This document shows positions 46,820 through 60,210 of a stretch of DNA of 64,000 nucleotides, piece after piece. The stretch is from the NCBI GenBank assembly GCA_007844125.1, contig CM017557.1:65480290-65544289 (forward strand). Reading direction: 5' to 3'. This stretch comes from Sinonovacula constricta (Eukaryota; Mollusca; Bivalvia; Cardiida; Solecurtidae). The notes beneath the pieces are model-generated. The model was not told where the DNA came from, did not search any database, and saw only the letters and a program-made list of their open reading frames with translations. How positions within the stretch are numbered: position 1 is the first letter of the stretch; each line of letters starts with the position of its first letter. A program made the translations under genes and the position numbers.

Positions 46820-49270
46820 TTACCTTAATGTCTTTAAAATGGCCATATCACAACTACTATTAAAATCATGTTCAAAATATTTTGGGATATTGCAGATAAG
46901 GCATGTACCAGCTGATATAAAACATAACATCGGGTAATTGTAAAAATATATTTTTTGGTTGATACCAATTTGCACCCTTTTATTGAGAATGCATGACTGT
47001 CCCTCCTTAGCCATAATCAGGTAGAATGAAGTGCTTCGTAGGTAAGTTAAAGTTGTTGAGTTGAGATGAAATAGGGAAGAAAGATTTCTACTGATAGAAA
47101 ATGCACATCAAATGTTGTAGTCTTGCTAGGAGCTATTTTGCTTTGACTTAAAACAAAAACAAAAACCTGAAAGATTTTAAAACAACATCAATATGCCCCC
47201 ATGTGACAAGGTGGTGGTGTAAAGGTCAAGGTTAGAATGCATGAACTTGATTTGAGTTTCCTCTTAGTACAAAGAAGTTAAATTACATATATTCTATTAT
47301 TTTATTTGACTATCAGATTTTGGCAAAAAAAAGTAAAAATACAGTACGTAGTAACAATGTTTATTAACACATACTTTGCAAGTGAAATAACAATTACTTA
47401 TAATCACATTGCTAAGTGGCATAATTGAGTTCCCATGATGGCTAACACCATATATGCAGATGGACTACCTTTCTTAATTACAGGTTAATGAATTTGCTGA
47501 ATCAACTACAAGTAGAATGCAAGGGTCTTAACTAGTGCTGTGTATGTAAGTGATGCTAAATAGATGTTATCACAGTTATTTCCCTTTAATTCTAATTTGC
47601 TGCAAGTCAATATGGTGAGACATGGTAAACAGTTCAGACCAGAGGTGAAAAGTTACATGGTTTCACTATCAGACTGACAGAGATACAAGATATGTGTTTC
47701 AATATACGTTTTTCTACATTTGGAACATCTGGCAGACAGAACCTCTTACTTATAAAATTGATAATTTCACAACTGTTATTTCTTGCTTTTCAGCAAATAA
47801 TACCATTGTCACTCTTAAGTAAAGATAAAATGATAATGTTGTCACCTGTTATTGGTTGTACTAGAAATTAAAATAATATATTTAATATAATAACATTATG
47901 TTATTATTAAAATACATTTGAATGAGTTACTTGACAAATGTCTTTAAAACTAGTCATAAAAGTAAACAAAAAATAAAAAAGGTCTCTGGGTCAGTGTACA
48001 TTCGAACAGTGATGCTAATATTGTCAGATTACTTTAACTGATAAAGGATGGGGAAAAATGTTAACTGCAGTAAAATAGCTTGTTGGCCGTTGTCAAATGA
48101 GTCTAAATTGTCCAATAAACAGCACTGGGTCACTAGTGTGAGACTGGACCGATATGATAGACCCACAGTGGCTGGATTTATGAATATAGCGACCCAGACA
48201 TGACAAATTGGTTTTATGTGCCACGAACACAATAAACCCGGATTCCTAAAACATGTATATAGTGCATATTGCTATGGTTGAATGAATTTATGTACTTTAA
48301 TTTTTTACCTTTCTCAATTGATGAAATTGACTTTCCAGTAGATTTATAGGGATTGGCTGTGATCATTTTAGCAAAGAAAACAGTTTACAACGAAATTTTG
48401 AAATCTTTTTAGATTATTTTTCTCTATTATATAGTGATTTATATTATATATAGTGAATGTTTTAAGGTTTTGGAAAATGATAATAAAAAAAGAGATCATT
48501 TGCTTTTGACTTCTAAATACTTGAAGGGAAACCAAAATGGAGCTGGACCAATATAACTCTTTCATTCATAGTTCATCTATAACTTTTAACATTCACCAGA
48601 CTTTGTTGTTTTTCTTTAAAAGAGATGAAAGGATTTTAATAAATAAATGTAAATTCAACTTGACATAATAGATTTAAGACTGAACCATTCTACTTATAAA
48701 CCCTAAGTCATGCAGATTCTGCTAATGATTGTGAATGGTTTGTAAAGGCATATACATGCAGAAAAGGCAACTTTGTATTTGGGTCATGAACACAAAAACC
48801 TATGTTTCTGAAATGTGTTGATGCAAATTACTGCATTTTACTGAATGCATGTTCTTCTGCATTTGTCACTAGTGGAAACTGATTTAAATATTCGGTTGCG
48901 TTAATGCTAGTATTAATAAGTGATGGTTTCAGTTTTCAAGAAAGCTCCAAAAGCTTTGAATGGTTTTATATTTTGCATGCATGCAATTAAAATACTGGTA
49001 AAATAAAATTTTCTTTTATGTGGGGCAATAAGAAATAATTAATTCAAGGAAAGTTTTTCTTCTCACTCATGTGATTTAAATCTCAAATATAATTATGTTT
49101 GTATTATAGAATATAACCCATTAAAAAAATAAGTCTTTTGAAAATAGTATTTTACATACATGTCTGTGCATACACATGTATGTTACATATTTTTTGGTGA
49201 AATGCTGAGGAAACATGTTTCTATTATGCAGTTGACATCATTATTTAACAAAGGAATAAAAAACAGCACA
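46820..49270. other. AT-rich non-coding stretch
   Basis: No exon, SINE or tandem structure was recognised on either strand. Confidence 0.5.
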
Positions 49271-49285
49271 AAATATAGACTTAGT

Positions 49286-49555
49286 GGGATGGGATGGGAT
49301 AAGCCCGCATTTTTGCCGATACTGCGCTGTGACATTTCTATCATTATAGCACAGGGGAACTTATGAGGTGCCCAGGGACTGAACCTGGCAGGTCCATTAT
49401 ACTGACACCGACGAGTCAGGCGTAATGCTGTCCCCATAGCCCCGAGTGTTAGGAGGGAAGCCACTACTACCAACTTTAAAGTCTTTGGTTTGACCCGGCC
49501 GGTGTTCGAACCCACGACCTCCTGATCAGGAAGCCGACGCTCTATCACCTGAGCT
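49286..49555 (-). mobile_element. SINE-A copy 5, young
   Basis: Flanked by a 12-bp duplication TATAGACTTAGT (49274-49285 and 49556-49567). The 3' tail is (ATCCC)3, showing the pentanucleotide tail best. About 10 bp are missing from the tRNA 5' end. Confidence 0.88.
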
Positions 49556-49650
49556 TATAGACTTAGTCTTAACACATTATAAATACATTTTAAACTCCCC
49601 TTAGTAAATCTAATATAAATTAATATATAAGATGTCTGTGATAATAAATT

Positions 49651-49757
49651 AGATGTTAATTTTATCATAACCGATATCTCATAATAATCACAGAGTAATA
49701 TTACAGATGTTAATTTTATCATAACTGACATCACATAATAATCACAGAGTAATAGTA
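49651..49757. repeat. 54-bp tandem duplication
   Basis: AGATGTTAATTTTATCATAA starts at 49651 and again at 49705; the copies are nearly identical. Confidence 0.85.
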
Positions 49758-50598
49758 TATGTATAATTAACATCAATTCATTCACAGGTTAAACGACCTA
49801 ATAATTATGTAAACAGTTTAAACAAAATATCTGTTTATAGATCTCTAGAATCAAAAACCTAAATTCCTGTATTGTGTTTGGATTTAAACAGACTTGACTA
49901 CAATTGTAAACTTGTTCATGGCACAAATGTGTGCATTTTGCAAGTACGCATTTTATCTATGTTTTGAATGCAGCCGCCAGACAATAAATAGCATGGGGTA
50001 TGCAGAGTTTGGTTGTGAGAGGACAACTGATAAGAATATACTGACTTTCATCTGTGTCTGTATTGTAACCAGACCAGTCTATGTTTGTAGATAGTGCAGC
50101 GAAATGTCAACCAGTCAGCTTTTACTGTACTAGTGGCAAGGTGTAGTAAAAAAATAGGAAGTCATGAGTTGAAACCTATTCATAGTGTTAAGTTATATTT
50201 TTAACTGGATTTTTCAAACAGGATTAGGCTGCGTAATTGGATATTAAGTGGTGGATGGGTAGGGAAGGAAGTGTATGGGAGGAAATCTTTTGAATCATAT
50301 ACAGATAATGGTACATCAGTAAAGTATACAGGTGTAGCTATAATAAGAATACATTTGTGACTTGTGGTTTTGGTGTAAATTTGTTCTTTAGCAAAGTTTA
50401 AGTTAGAAAATACTACAAAAAAGGAATATGACTTAGAAACACACTTGTATCATAACTTTGATGTGAAAATTTATTTGTGTCAAAAACAACAACTTAAACC
50501 CTTAAATTAACTCCTATGATAATTAAAGTATGTAGTTTATAACTATGGTGCTTGGATTTGTTCAATTGTATGCGGTTGGAATTATTTTATGTTGGCAG

Positions 50599-50756
50599 AC
50601 ACAGTGCATGGATTTCTCATGATTTGATTCCTAACAATCGGATTAGTGATTCTGGGATATATGTCACTGGAAGTCCTGATGATGCCCCCGCGACGTCGTC
50701 ACTTGGAGCGACTGTACAGAACCAAGTCATACCCCTCAGGCCGCTATGGCAGGAAG
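50599..50756 (+). CDS. orphan internal exon of an unrecognised gene
   Basis: A 158-bp open segment bounded by TTGGCAG acceptor and GAAG/GTAAGG donor. It reads HSAWISHDLIPNNRISDSGI then YVTGSPDDAPATSSLGATVQ and NQVIPLRPLWQE, and is clearly richer in G+C and CpG than the AT-rich surroundings, as real exons in this window are. Phase is 1 nt in, 1 nt out. I do not recognise the protein. No other convincing exon was seen in 46-64 kb, so the gene must have introns of several kb and its other exons probably lie outside the window. Confidence 0.5.
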
Positions 50757-50973
50757 GTAAGGCCTTACCTTTAGATGTTTTTTGTAATATTTTACGCTTT
50801 ATTATAAAAGCTAATGGGAGCTAAGTCTCTAAAAACATAGTCTACCAAGGAATGCTTCAATCCAGTATAAGATATAAATGACTTAAAATGAGATTATTAA
50901 GTTAACGTTCTGTGACAGAATATGATCTGGACTTGCACTGGTTTTTATTCCTGTCAGAAAAGTTGACCTTGCT

Positions 50974-51242
50974 GACACACAGATAAACTGACTGGCAGAC
51001 AGAAATTGATATAGACAGAAGAACAGATAGTTGGACAGATAAACAGACATGTACACAGATTAACACACATGGACAGACTGATAGACAAATACACAGCCAT
51101 ACAGGGAGGCAGATGGACAGACAGGTGGGTAAGCAGATAAACAGACCAACAAGTAAACAAACATATGTGACTTGGTAAATGGATAAACTGACACACTGAT
51201 AGATTGACAGACAATAAAACACACAGACAGATTGACAAACAG
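50974..51242. repeat. degenerate GACA/GATA-type simple repeat
   Basis: Long purine-biased run of ACAGACA, ACAGATA and GACAGA tetranucleotide variants. Apparent open frames on the minus strand (CLSIYQ-like) are by-products of the repeat. Confidence 0.8.
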
Positions 51243-52659
51243 TGCAGCTCTGAATCAGACCCTTAGAGGCTGTTACAGGGTATGGCTTAGTTTAAAAACT
51301 AAGACAGGCTTCTTAAATTTGAAGCTGCTTTTTTTCTGTTAATAATAAGTTTAAAATGAAAAGGTAAATTGGAAAATTTATAAATTATGGTTTATTTTTT
51401 AACTGGGTATGGCTGATAGTGATTTCAAACATTATATGTCAGTCCTATCAGCCTATTTATTGACACCACACCCCTGCACATACATGGAAGACTCAGGGAT
51501 TGTCTTCTTGTATTTCCTCCACACCTGTACAACTTGTATGGTCATAAATCATTATTCCATGACATGGCCATGATTGCCAAACATGGTACACTTTATTAAA
51601 CAACCTGTGCTACAACACAATGTCTGGTCTGGCCTTTTAAAATTGCCTGTACAATTGTGCTGGAATGCAGATTTACTTCGCTCCTTTAAGCACTGAAAAA
51701 GAACTTGTCAAGATTAGAATTGGCCGTCTTTGGCAATTGCAAATGTGCCAACTTTACCAGTCTACAGGTGTTAATGTATAATAATCCCAAATAGAGAAAT
51801 TATATTTCTTTTTATTAAATTTACTTGTGTTTTCAAATGATAAATTAACTTACCTTAAAAATAACTATACATTAGGCAGGTATATCTGGGTTAAACATTT
51901 AACACAGTAACAGATTAAATATGCATTAATTTACTTTTTAGTAATTTAGTACCAATTACATGTATGTAAACTGAGACAGTTTTTTGGTGAAGAAAATGTT
52001 TTTCTCTTTAAAAAAAATACATATTATATACATTGTGTACTTTTTGAATGTATTCTAGTTCTTGTATTCTTTGTATGCCACATTCAGTGTCTGTTTTACT
52101 CTCACATATTGCTAGCTATTGTGAAGGGCATAGTACATTCTTTGTCAGGCTTTGTGACACTTTCAATTTTGAATCCCACTAAATATCAAAACTTTTCTTC
52201 TTTTAGGAAAAGGTCAACCCTGGCATCAAAATGAATTTTCTTTCAGTCTGGCCTGAATAAATAGACTATTATATGTCTTTGTTAAAATGGCCTCAAAATT
52301 GGACTCTTTTTTGTTGTGGTCGTTTATCATTTGTAACAGTTTGGAAGGTTTGACTAAATCAGCAATAATTATTTACATTGTTGACCGTATTTCTTCTATC
52401 TCCCAAAACATATTACGTGTACTCATAAACTGAAATAAAACATGTTGTTGCATTCATCTTATTGTTTTTATGGCCCTCGAAAATTTTTACAATGAGGTAG
52501 CAGTTATTTGTTTTTGCTTTCTTCTGATCATATACAATCCTTACTGACCTGCTTTTTACATAGACATTTAATAATTTGAAGAACTATTTATGATTTCATC
52601 AGTATATTACTTATCATCTACTTCATCATTGATTAAATATAGTGTCCATGATCTTGCAG

Positions 52660-52865
52660 GTAGAATTGCCAAATTATAATTATAACTGCTCTGACACCAT
52701 GATGGCCCTTTGCCTTATGGATTACAGTCCCAGTTGGGGGTAATAACATGCATGCAGGGAAATCTTCCAGCATAACTACGAGTAAATCTACCATGACATT
52801 TGCCTTCTGTCTTTCTCCAAAAAAAACAACATGGTATATGTTGTTATAATAATAATTATGGTGCC
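52660..52865 (+). mobile_element. SINE-B copy 11, diverged
   Basis: TAGAATTGCCAAATTATAAT head remnant, GGATTACAGTCCCAGTTGGG, GGAAATCTTCCAGCATAACT and a terminal ATAATAATAATTATGG stretch. Confidence 0.62.
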
Positions 52866-53383
52866 ACTGTGAATTGTTCTTGAAAAAAACAAAAATACAA
52901 AAACACACCATTTAGGACAATTTAGTATTCAACATTTTATATTCTTGTTATCCAATTCACCTTGCTTTGACAATACATCTAGAATGTCATCATTTTGTGT
53001 ATGACACATATGATGATATACACTGTTCATTTCTACCACCCATGTAATTGTTATGTCAGCATTTAGGATGGGTCTTATAATGTGGTATCTCACTTACCCC
53101 TATCCCTAATGTGACAGTAAGAAATGTAGATTTGATCAAATAGCATGAAGACCGGTATTTAAAGTCCACTTGAGACTGTCAATTACAGGTAGAAGTCTCT
53201 CAGCATTGGGTTGAGTGTACAAACCTGTAATGTCTTTCTGTGTGCATAAGATGCATGCATGTACTTCACTTACATTAGTTGTCAAAGTAGACATTGTCAT
53301 CGTTTTCAACATCACCATTGTGTCTATAGGCCTAATCATTATATCATCATTTTCATTTTTACTAAACTCCAGGTCATCTTATT

Positions 53384-53432
53384 TCCACATCATCATCATC
53401 ATCACCACCACCATCGTCCTCATCATCTTATT
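53384..53432. repeat. (CAT)n/(CAC)n trinucleotide tract
   Basis: CATCATCATCATC followed by ACCACCACCATCGTCCTCATC; imperfect trinucleotide microsatellite. Confidence 0.8.
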
Positions 53433-53674
53433 TAATCTTTTACATCCATCTCCTTTTACTGATTGTCCTCCATGTGTTATACGCCCTTGTCTCCCTGACA
53501 ACAGGATGACACACACATCATCAGTTGTACTTTTTTACATATTGCATTATAATCATTAACCATATCTGAACTCCTTATTATGCTTTGTTTATTTACAATG
53601 CATATAAATCTATTCTATTACTAACAACTTCTTTAAATGATAACAAGATACCTCACCTTAGATTCTGTAGCAGA

Positions 53675-53748
53675 TGGTACAGATCCTGATCAGACAACTC
53701 CCAGCAAGGAGCTAGCTGATCTTGGTCTACACTATTTGAGTAAACCTG
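53675..53748. repeat. GATC-palindrome element, copy 4
   Basis: GTACAGATCCTGATCAGAC...AGCTGATCTTGGTCTACACT with terminal ATTTG. Confidence 0.6.
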
Positions 53749-54002
53749 GTCCATTTGTATGTAAGTGTTAATGGGAGTGAAAGATGTTCTCGCTGCACAT
53801 GCAGTCATTTATTTTAATCTGGTGACATCATCATATCCGTAACCTGCAAACCACAGCCTGTTTGACTAATGGAGAAAGAAAATTTAATCAGAACAAACCC
53901 ATTATCATGCTACATTTTGTTAACAACCTATTATAAATTCATATTTGTTTGCAAAAAATTTTATGCACGGGTACTAGTGAAACAATGCATTGATATAGAC
54001 TT

Positions 54003-54064
54003 TAGCAATTAGTGTAGATCCTGATCACAATGGGAACTGGCTGCTTGATCTCCGCTATTTGAAA
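54003..54064. repeat. GATC-palindrome element, copy 5
   Basis: AGCAATTAGTGTAGATCCTG at the left and CTTGATCTCCGCTATTTG at the right. Confidence 0.58.
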
Positions 54065-55878
54065 CACAATTTGTGCTTGGCAGGATCAGAGTTGACTTGT
54101 CGTTAACTGCTTCAGATTTTTTTTTATTCTTCCTATGTGTTCAAGCTTAGGGCCCACTGCCTGTCTTTGTATGAGTTTTTTATTCATGTTGGGGGCGTTA
54201 GAGTGCAGTGGTTTCATTAATGTCGCATTTATCAACCATTGTTGATTTGCCATATAACTCTTGGTCTGCTGAATATGAATTGATCCATCTCAGGCAAAAA
54301 GTGCATATCCAATTCAGGCAACTCACTGAAAGCTCTCCAGTCAGTGTCTGAACTATTTCCTGATAATTCTCCATTTATGCATGTTGTTACCTATGCATGA
54401 TGAATGTAAGCAAATGATGAGAGTTTATGATGGGCATTTAACAAATGGAGTGGGGAACATGGGTGTTATGTGTGATAAGATTAATCTTTTGTAAAGATGG
54501 CTCCCCTGGAGTTATAAAGAGCTTACATTTAACTCTGACTCAGCTTTACACTAGAAGGGTGTTTATTATTGTTTACAAGATAATGGTAATATTTTAGATT
54601 GCTCAAAGATTGGCAAAATAGTTATATTTGAGATTGCTCAAAGATCTGACAACCTATTTTTAAAGTTTTGTTTTCTTGCCTTGGTGTTGGTCCAATGTCT
54701 TATCAACTATCTCCCAGTAAGGTCCAGAAAGAGTGTATTCATTTGAAGCAAATAGGGTGCTGCCAACAGTGTGATACAATAAACTGACCATCTGGTACTA
54801 TATCTTATTACATTATCCTGGGATAGGTCAGTCCATTGTGGAAATAGCTTTATGGAGTTTTTGCATCCTTTCAATGCTAGTGCTGTAAGATTGCACTGAT
54901 TTCTCTTATGTTCCATCAATCTGCCATTGTTGACTTGCCATCTGTTTAACCAGATGTAAAAAATGTTCCCGAACCATTGTGAGTGGCTGAAACAGCTTTG
55001 CACCGGAATAATATTAATTTATTATTTACCATTAAATGGTTTTATTTTTTACATTTCTTTATTTTAAATTGTGGAACATGAAAATTAAACTGAATGAACC
55101 CTCAACTCACATTTATTTTGAAATTTTGCTTTCGAAATCATGCTTGGAGAAATTTTCTTAAAATATGTGATTTTAGCATGAGGAAAACAGGTTTGCAGTA
55201 AAAAAATATTTGAAAAGATTCACTTTGTATGGCACTTACAGCTAACTAATCTGTCAAGTGGAGATTGTGTCAAGTATTCCCTGTGACATCTAATTATCTA
55301 CACCAGATGAAAATTATTCAAATGTGGATTTTTTATACATAACTTACATTCGTAAATATTCTGATTGGTGTAATTTTGTTTTGAAGGTGATTATGATATT
55401 CGATGCGATAGCAGCAAATACAGTGTTACTGCTTCACACAGGATCCTGTTGACCTAATAATTTAAGAATATTCATGTCTCCAACACACAAATAAAAAAAT
55501 CTGCATTTTTTATGGTTTGATGTAACATTAAAGGATGTCACACAGATAAAGTCCTGTAGCTAAAAACTAATGTGATTATAAGGTGCACAACTGTATGAAC
55601 TAAGAAATTTTAAATAAACAATCACTTAACAGTGAAATTTATCATCTATTGACACATTAATACTTATAAGGTAACCAGCATAGGGCAATAGTGACCACCT
55701 CTCTCGCCATAAAGTGGGTCAGTCGCCAACTTGGTCCTGGTTGTCGACCCGAAACCTTCTGCAAATTGTCACTCTATTGGAAGCATAGTTGTACAGTTTG
55801 GGAAGCAATTATTTATCTTACAGGAAAATTATGTTTTGTTTATCAACACCGTTCACATTGTCATACATTTAAACACCT

Positions 55879-55913
55879 CCCCCCCCCCCCCCCCCCCCCC
55901 CACACACACACAC
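55879..55913. repeat. poly-C tract (23 C) followed by (CA)n
   Basis: An uninterrupted run of 23 C bases, then six CA repeats. Strong G4 (minus) or i-motif (plus) potential; prone to length error in assembly. Confidence 0.9.
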
Positions 55914-56982
55914 TTTTGGAGGAAGACTTCCACTTTTAAGGTTCAAAATTATTTGAAAATGTGAAGTGTTTAACTCAGTTTCAGAAATCTCCCTACTTGG
56001 AAACAGATAATTTCCTTCTTTGTTTACATAAAAAAGAGTAAATCTCCCTCCTTGCAAGTTTAAATCTGCCACTTTTGCCTCAGAAAAACTTCACATTGTA
56101 TGCATTGTCTCAAAGTGTGACTACTTTTCTGAAACAGGGAATACCACAGTTCTTGCAGCACTTTGATTTATAAAAGTCTGGACCCATCTGCCATCTCTGC
56201 ATGTGGCAGTCTTGTCAGTCAGGTTTGAATCTTAAGTTTATTACAAGTCTGATGAAGACTTTGTTTATCTACAGAGCTAGGTTAATCTCCCTAGAGATTG
56301 TGCTCAATTGTTGTCCCAGTGCTGTCAGGATTAAAATTATCAGTCAGGAATTTCTTCCCTGTCATCACCCACCTAACTCTAGTCAAGTTGATGGTGCATG
56401 GATTCATTAGCAGGTATTAACAAAGTTAGGTGAAACAGTTTTATATCTGTGTTAGATTATTAAGACTAAGTGCATACATATTTGATTCAGCAGTTTCCTT
56501 TGGTAATAAAGTAAGCAATTTTTATAAAATTACATTATCTTTTTATTATGTTTATTACAAATCTCCTTCCATCCAGACCTAAAATAAAACAGCTGTTATG
56601 TGCCTACAGCTTTTGTGCAAACAGAAATCATAAAACATCAACATAATATTACATTAATATTATTTTAATGATATTGAAATAAAACGTTCTCCTGACCCCC
56701 CTAATAAAACATTAACTAATATCGTAATCATCATATGATTCCAGATTTGAATAAAATTCACAACCTGAGAAAAAGGTTATTTTGGCTCAATGTTTTAAAA
56801 TGAGGGACCTATAACCAATAAGATGATTTAGAACACTTTTAAACTCAAAAGTTAAGTTTAATAACACTGGGACCTGGGATTAAATGAATTTATCCCCAGG
56901 GTTTAAGCTATCTTAATAAAGCTTATCAACCTTATCAGAGTTGCACAAACCAACATAAAAAAAAGAAAGAAAAAAAAATGTG

Positions 56983-57185
56983 TGACAAATTTCTATTGCT
57001 GCAGACAGGTTGTCGTCCAACCGTTTAATGCATTATTTAGTCTGATAAACTGGCTTGCTGCTGAGTAAAGAGATGAGAACAGGTTACAGGATAAAATTTG
57101 TCATTTTTTTATCACCATTTCATATCCCTTTACTGTCTACTGACTGCACATTTATGATAAAATACCATATCCTCCAGCATCTAGC
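56983..57185. repeat. dispersed direct repeat, copy 1
   Basis: Shares with 57582-57768 the ordered phrases TAATGCATTATTTAGTC, GAGTAAAG.G.TGAGAAC, TGACTGCACATTT/CAACTGCACATTT and CCTCCAGC(A/G)TCTAG. Confidence 0.72.
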
Positions 57186-57581
57186 TTTTATATTTACAAC
57201 TATATAAATGTCTTTATGGTAATTCTGTGATTAAACCCATTGCTGTTTGATGCACAATGATCATTAGCCTGTAGTTTTAAAACTCTGAACTAATTGAGTT
57301 AAAGGCCATTCTCAAAAATGAAATCTGTCCAAAAGATTCCATTGGTTTTATTTGATTTTTTTTTTTTTTTGACTTGTGATTTTACTTATTTAAAACATTA
57401 CACAAGCCTCACTCCTTAAGCATGATCTAAAAGATAAAGTTTTAAAACAAAAGTCTTTTATCCCTCAGATTAAATTTATTCACTTCTTGATCCTAGATTA
57501 TCTTAAAACAAGATACTCATTCTAACTTTAGACCTCCAAATCAATATATTTTAGAAGAAAAAAACCCTGAAACTTTTCTAT

Positions 57582-57768
57582 CCCTGCAGACGGTCTCTCA
57601 ATGGAACTGGTTAATGCATTATTTAGTCAGGTAAGCTAGTTTACAGGTGAGTAAAGGGTTGAGAACCGGTCACAGGGCAACACTTGATCACCATTTATTA
57701 TCCCTTATCTGTCTCCCAACTGCACATTTTATGACGAAATACCAGAACCTCCAGCGTCTAGGATGATA
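57582..57768. repeat. dispersed direct repeat, copy 2
   Basis: Partner of 56983-57185, about 75 percent identical by eye. Either an old local duplication or two copies of an unnamed repeat. Confidence 0.72.
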
Positions 57769-58814
57769 TAATCATAGAGTTTGTCAAATTGATGGACAGC
57801 CGAAAGGTTTAATAGTTAACATGCCAGCGATTCATCATGTTGCAGTATAAGTTCTTGCTAATTATATTGGATTAAAATAAACCAGGGTTTATTGTGAAGA
57901 CTCATAAAACTATTGATGGTTTATAGTCTAGACATTGTTAATTGACAAGGATTGAGAAAAGGCTGAGTCGGCAGTATTTGTTTTGTAATAAAATGTTTTC
58001 GAGCACAGTGTCAAGTACCAGTTGTACCCTAGGTTGTGATGTTGAGCTTAATATACCTGTTAATTATAAGAAAGTTTTTTTCTGGAACCTGCATCTTGAA
58101 TAAAGATTGACTGGTTAGTTTATAAGTTATACACAGTAATGGCTATATTTGTGATATCCAGCTATTTTCTTTTTGGAGGACAAACTCAGGCAAATATATA
58201 GGTGGAAGCAGAGAAAGCTGGAAGAGCTTATCTTAAAAAAAAAATTCCTGGACTCAAATGCATGGATTTATCATGTGGCTGTAAATGGTATGTCCATAAC
58301 ATGCATTTTCTATGTTGGCAGTATACTTAAGGCTAATTAACTATGTCCGCAAAACTAAATAAACCACAAAATATACACTCACAAAACAAAACAATGACAA
58401 GACAATACTAAAACAAGTTAAATGGTATACAGGAATTTAAAGTTGCCTTTTGTCAGTTTTCAGTGGATGACCCGTGTCATTAACAGACAAGTGTACCCTA
58501 TTGTTTTAACTGAGCACTTCATGACAGAGGGTCAATTTTCATTATGTGTATTAAAACCAAACAGACTGTGTTAGATATTAATGATTTACTGTTTGACACA
58601 ATGAAACCTGGTCTGTTCAATGTATTGGTGTGCACATGGTATGATTAGTGGTAGACCCACAGTGGACCCCATGGTAGAGCCACATTTGCTATCAGAAACA
58701 ATTCTGTCAGTTTTCATCTGTAATCAGATATCTGGACTAATGACCCAGCCACTTTTTGTCAGCAATCTGATAGCTATGACAGTATAGATTGGGCCTGGTC
58801 CCATGATAATGGTA

Positions 58815-58905
58815 TCAGGTAAACCTGTGGCTATAGGCAGATTTGTCAAAAGGAGTATTCATGTACAGGAAGGTTCTGGGTTCAAACCCAGGCCAAAGCG
58901 TAATT
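58815..58905 (+). mobile_element. tRNA-like SINE head fragment
   Basis: GGTTCTGGGTTCAAACCC is a good B box and an A-box-like stretch precedes it, but there is no foldable acceptor stem. Family unassigned; not a functional tRNA gene. Confidence 0.35.
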
Positions 58906-59385
58906 GTCAAGTCTTTAAGTATGGCTCACCTGTTGATGCTCAGATTACAAGAGTTGTTCCATGGATGGTTGGTCAAATGATAGCTTATATCTGATATCAT
59001 GCTGCATTTAAATTACCCAGACATACATACATTCTAAGTTTATTTTCACTACAGGCAAAGGTACCTAGGCATGTTGCTAGACTCAGCAGAAAACAGAATA
59101 GATCCTGATTTGATATATCCCAGCTAAAGCTGACTAGTTTACAGCTTCACTACCAGTATTTGCAAAACTTGATTAATTATCAGGGCTAAGGAGTGAGATT
59201 ATGTGAAAGGATGCAGTGTTATGCCAGGTGTTCATGTTGTCATAATAAAGCCAAATCTATATCATAAAATGTGAGTTCCCATAAATTTAAATTTAAACAA
59301 AGTTGAAGCCATAAACTGTATTTGAAAATGTATGTTTTACGTATACTTCTGATTATAAAGATCTTTACCATTTTGTTATTTTTTT

Positions 59386-59560
59386 AAATACATCACAGCA
59401 ACACACAAACATAATTATAGTGACATCTAGTAATTTGGTTGAGAAGGTACACAAACAAATGTTAAGGCAGAACCAACATTGCACTGTAGTGTAGGTCAAC
59501 TGAAAAACCATTCCCCACATGGGTTTTCATTGCAGCCGAGTCTTGCATCAACACAGTGAG
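59386..59560 (-). mobile_element. SINE-B copy 12, diverged
   Basis: Reverse copy: AAATACATCACAGCAAC 3' end, GCAGAACCAACATTGCACTG body and a degraded B box. Confidence 0.62.
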
Positions 59561-59987
59561 GGACCTTGAAGGCAGAATGAATACAAAGGAATTCATTGGA
59601 GCATACACTAATTTCAAATGCATACATATTATTTATATCATATATGTACAATGTTTATTCAAATTCATTATGGAATAAAAGAGCTGCATGTGGGCAACTC
59701 TGTCTGAATAATGACAAAAAGTGCAATCTAGATGACTAAATAAACAAAAACATTTATAGATAAATAGTTTCTTTACATTTCCTCAAAAGGTAAATCTAGA
59801 TAAGCCCTAATGTTTTCATTCAAATAGATTGGCTAATGTTTTTCAAAACAGATATATCCCCTTTTTTCTATATAGATATTTTCCTTCATTTGTTATCCAT
59901 TTAATTTTTAAGCCAAATGAACCTGGATATACCAGTATAACCATACTTTAATGATCACTTATTTTATTGTGCTTGAACAAATATACG

Positions 59988-60210
59988 GTATAACGGTAGA
60001 GTTGTTGATTTGTAACTCCTCTAACTGCTTAGCTTCTCACTGCGTGGGTTCGAGTCACACTTGGGACAAAGGACTTAATGTGGGAAGGTCTTCCAGCTGA
60101 CTTGCAGTGCACCGGTGGTTCTATCCAGACCTGTGACTGGGATCTTCCTCCACCAGAAAGCTGGACATTGCTATAATAATAATAATTGGTCGCTGCAATG
60201 TACTTCAAAA
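59988..60210 (+). mobile_element. SINE-B copy 13, well preserved
   Basis: TATAACGGTAGAGTTGTTGA head, GCGTGGGTTCGAGTCAC B box, body, (ATA)n and TTGGTCGCTGCAATGTACTT. It is one of the best templates for a family consensus. Confidence 0.82.

Larger units (their letters stand above)
50757..58800. other. probable long intron or intergenic DNA
   Basis: Apart from the repeats listed separately, no exon with splice signals and family similarity was found. If the exon at 50599-50756 is real, its gene's intron runs through here. Confidence 0.45.

Noticed and set aside
50902..51238. Two overlapping minus-strand open frames rich in Cys, Leu, Ile and Ser
   Set aside because: They are translations of the GACA/GATA simple repeat and have no independent coding signal.
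53215..53559. 114-codon plus-strand open frame
   Set aside because: Half of it is the CAT/CAC trinucleotide tract; no domain or splice context.
55869..56072. Glycine-rich minus-strand open frame
   Set aside because: The glycines come from the poly-C/(CA)n tract.
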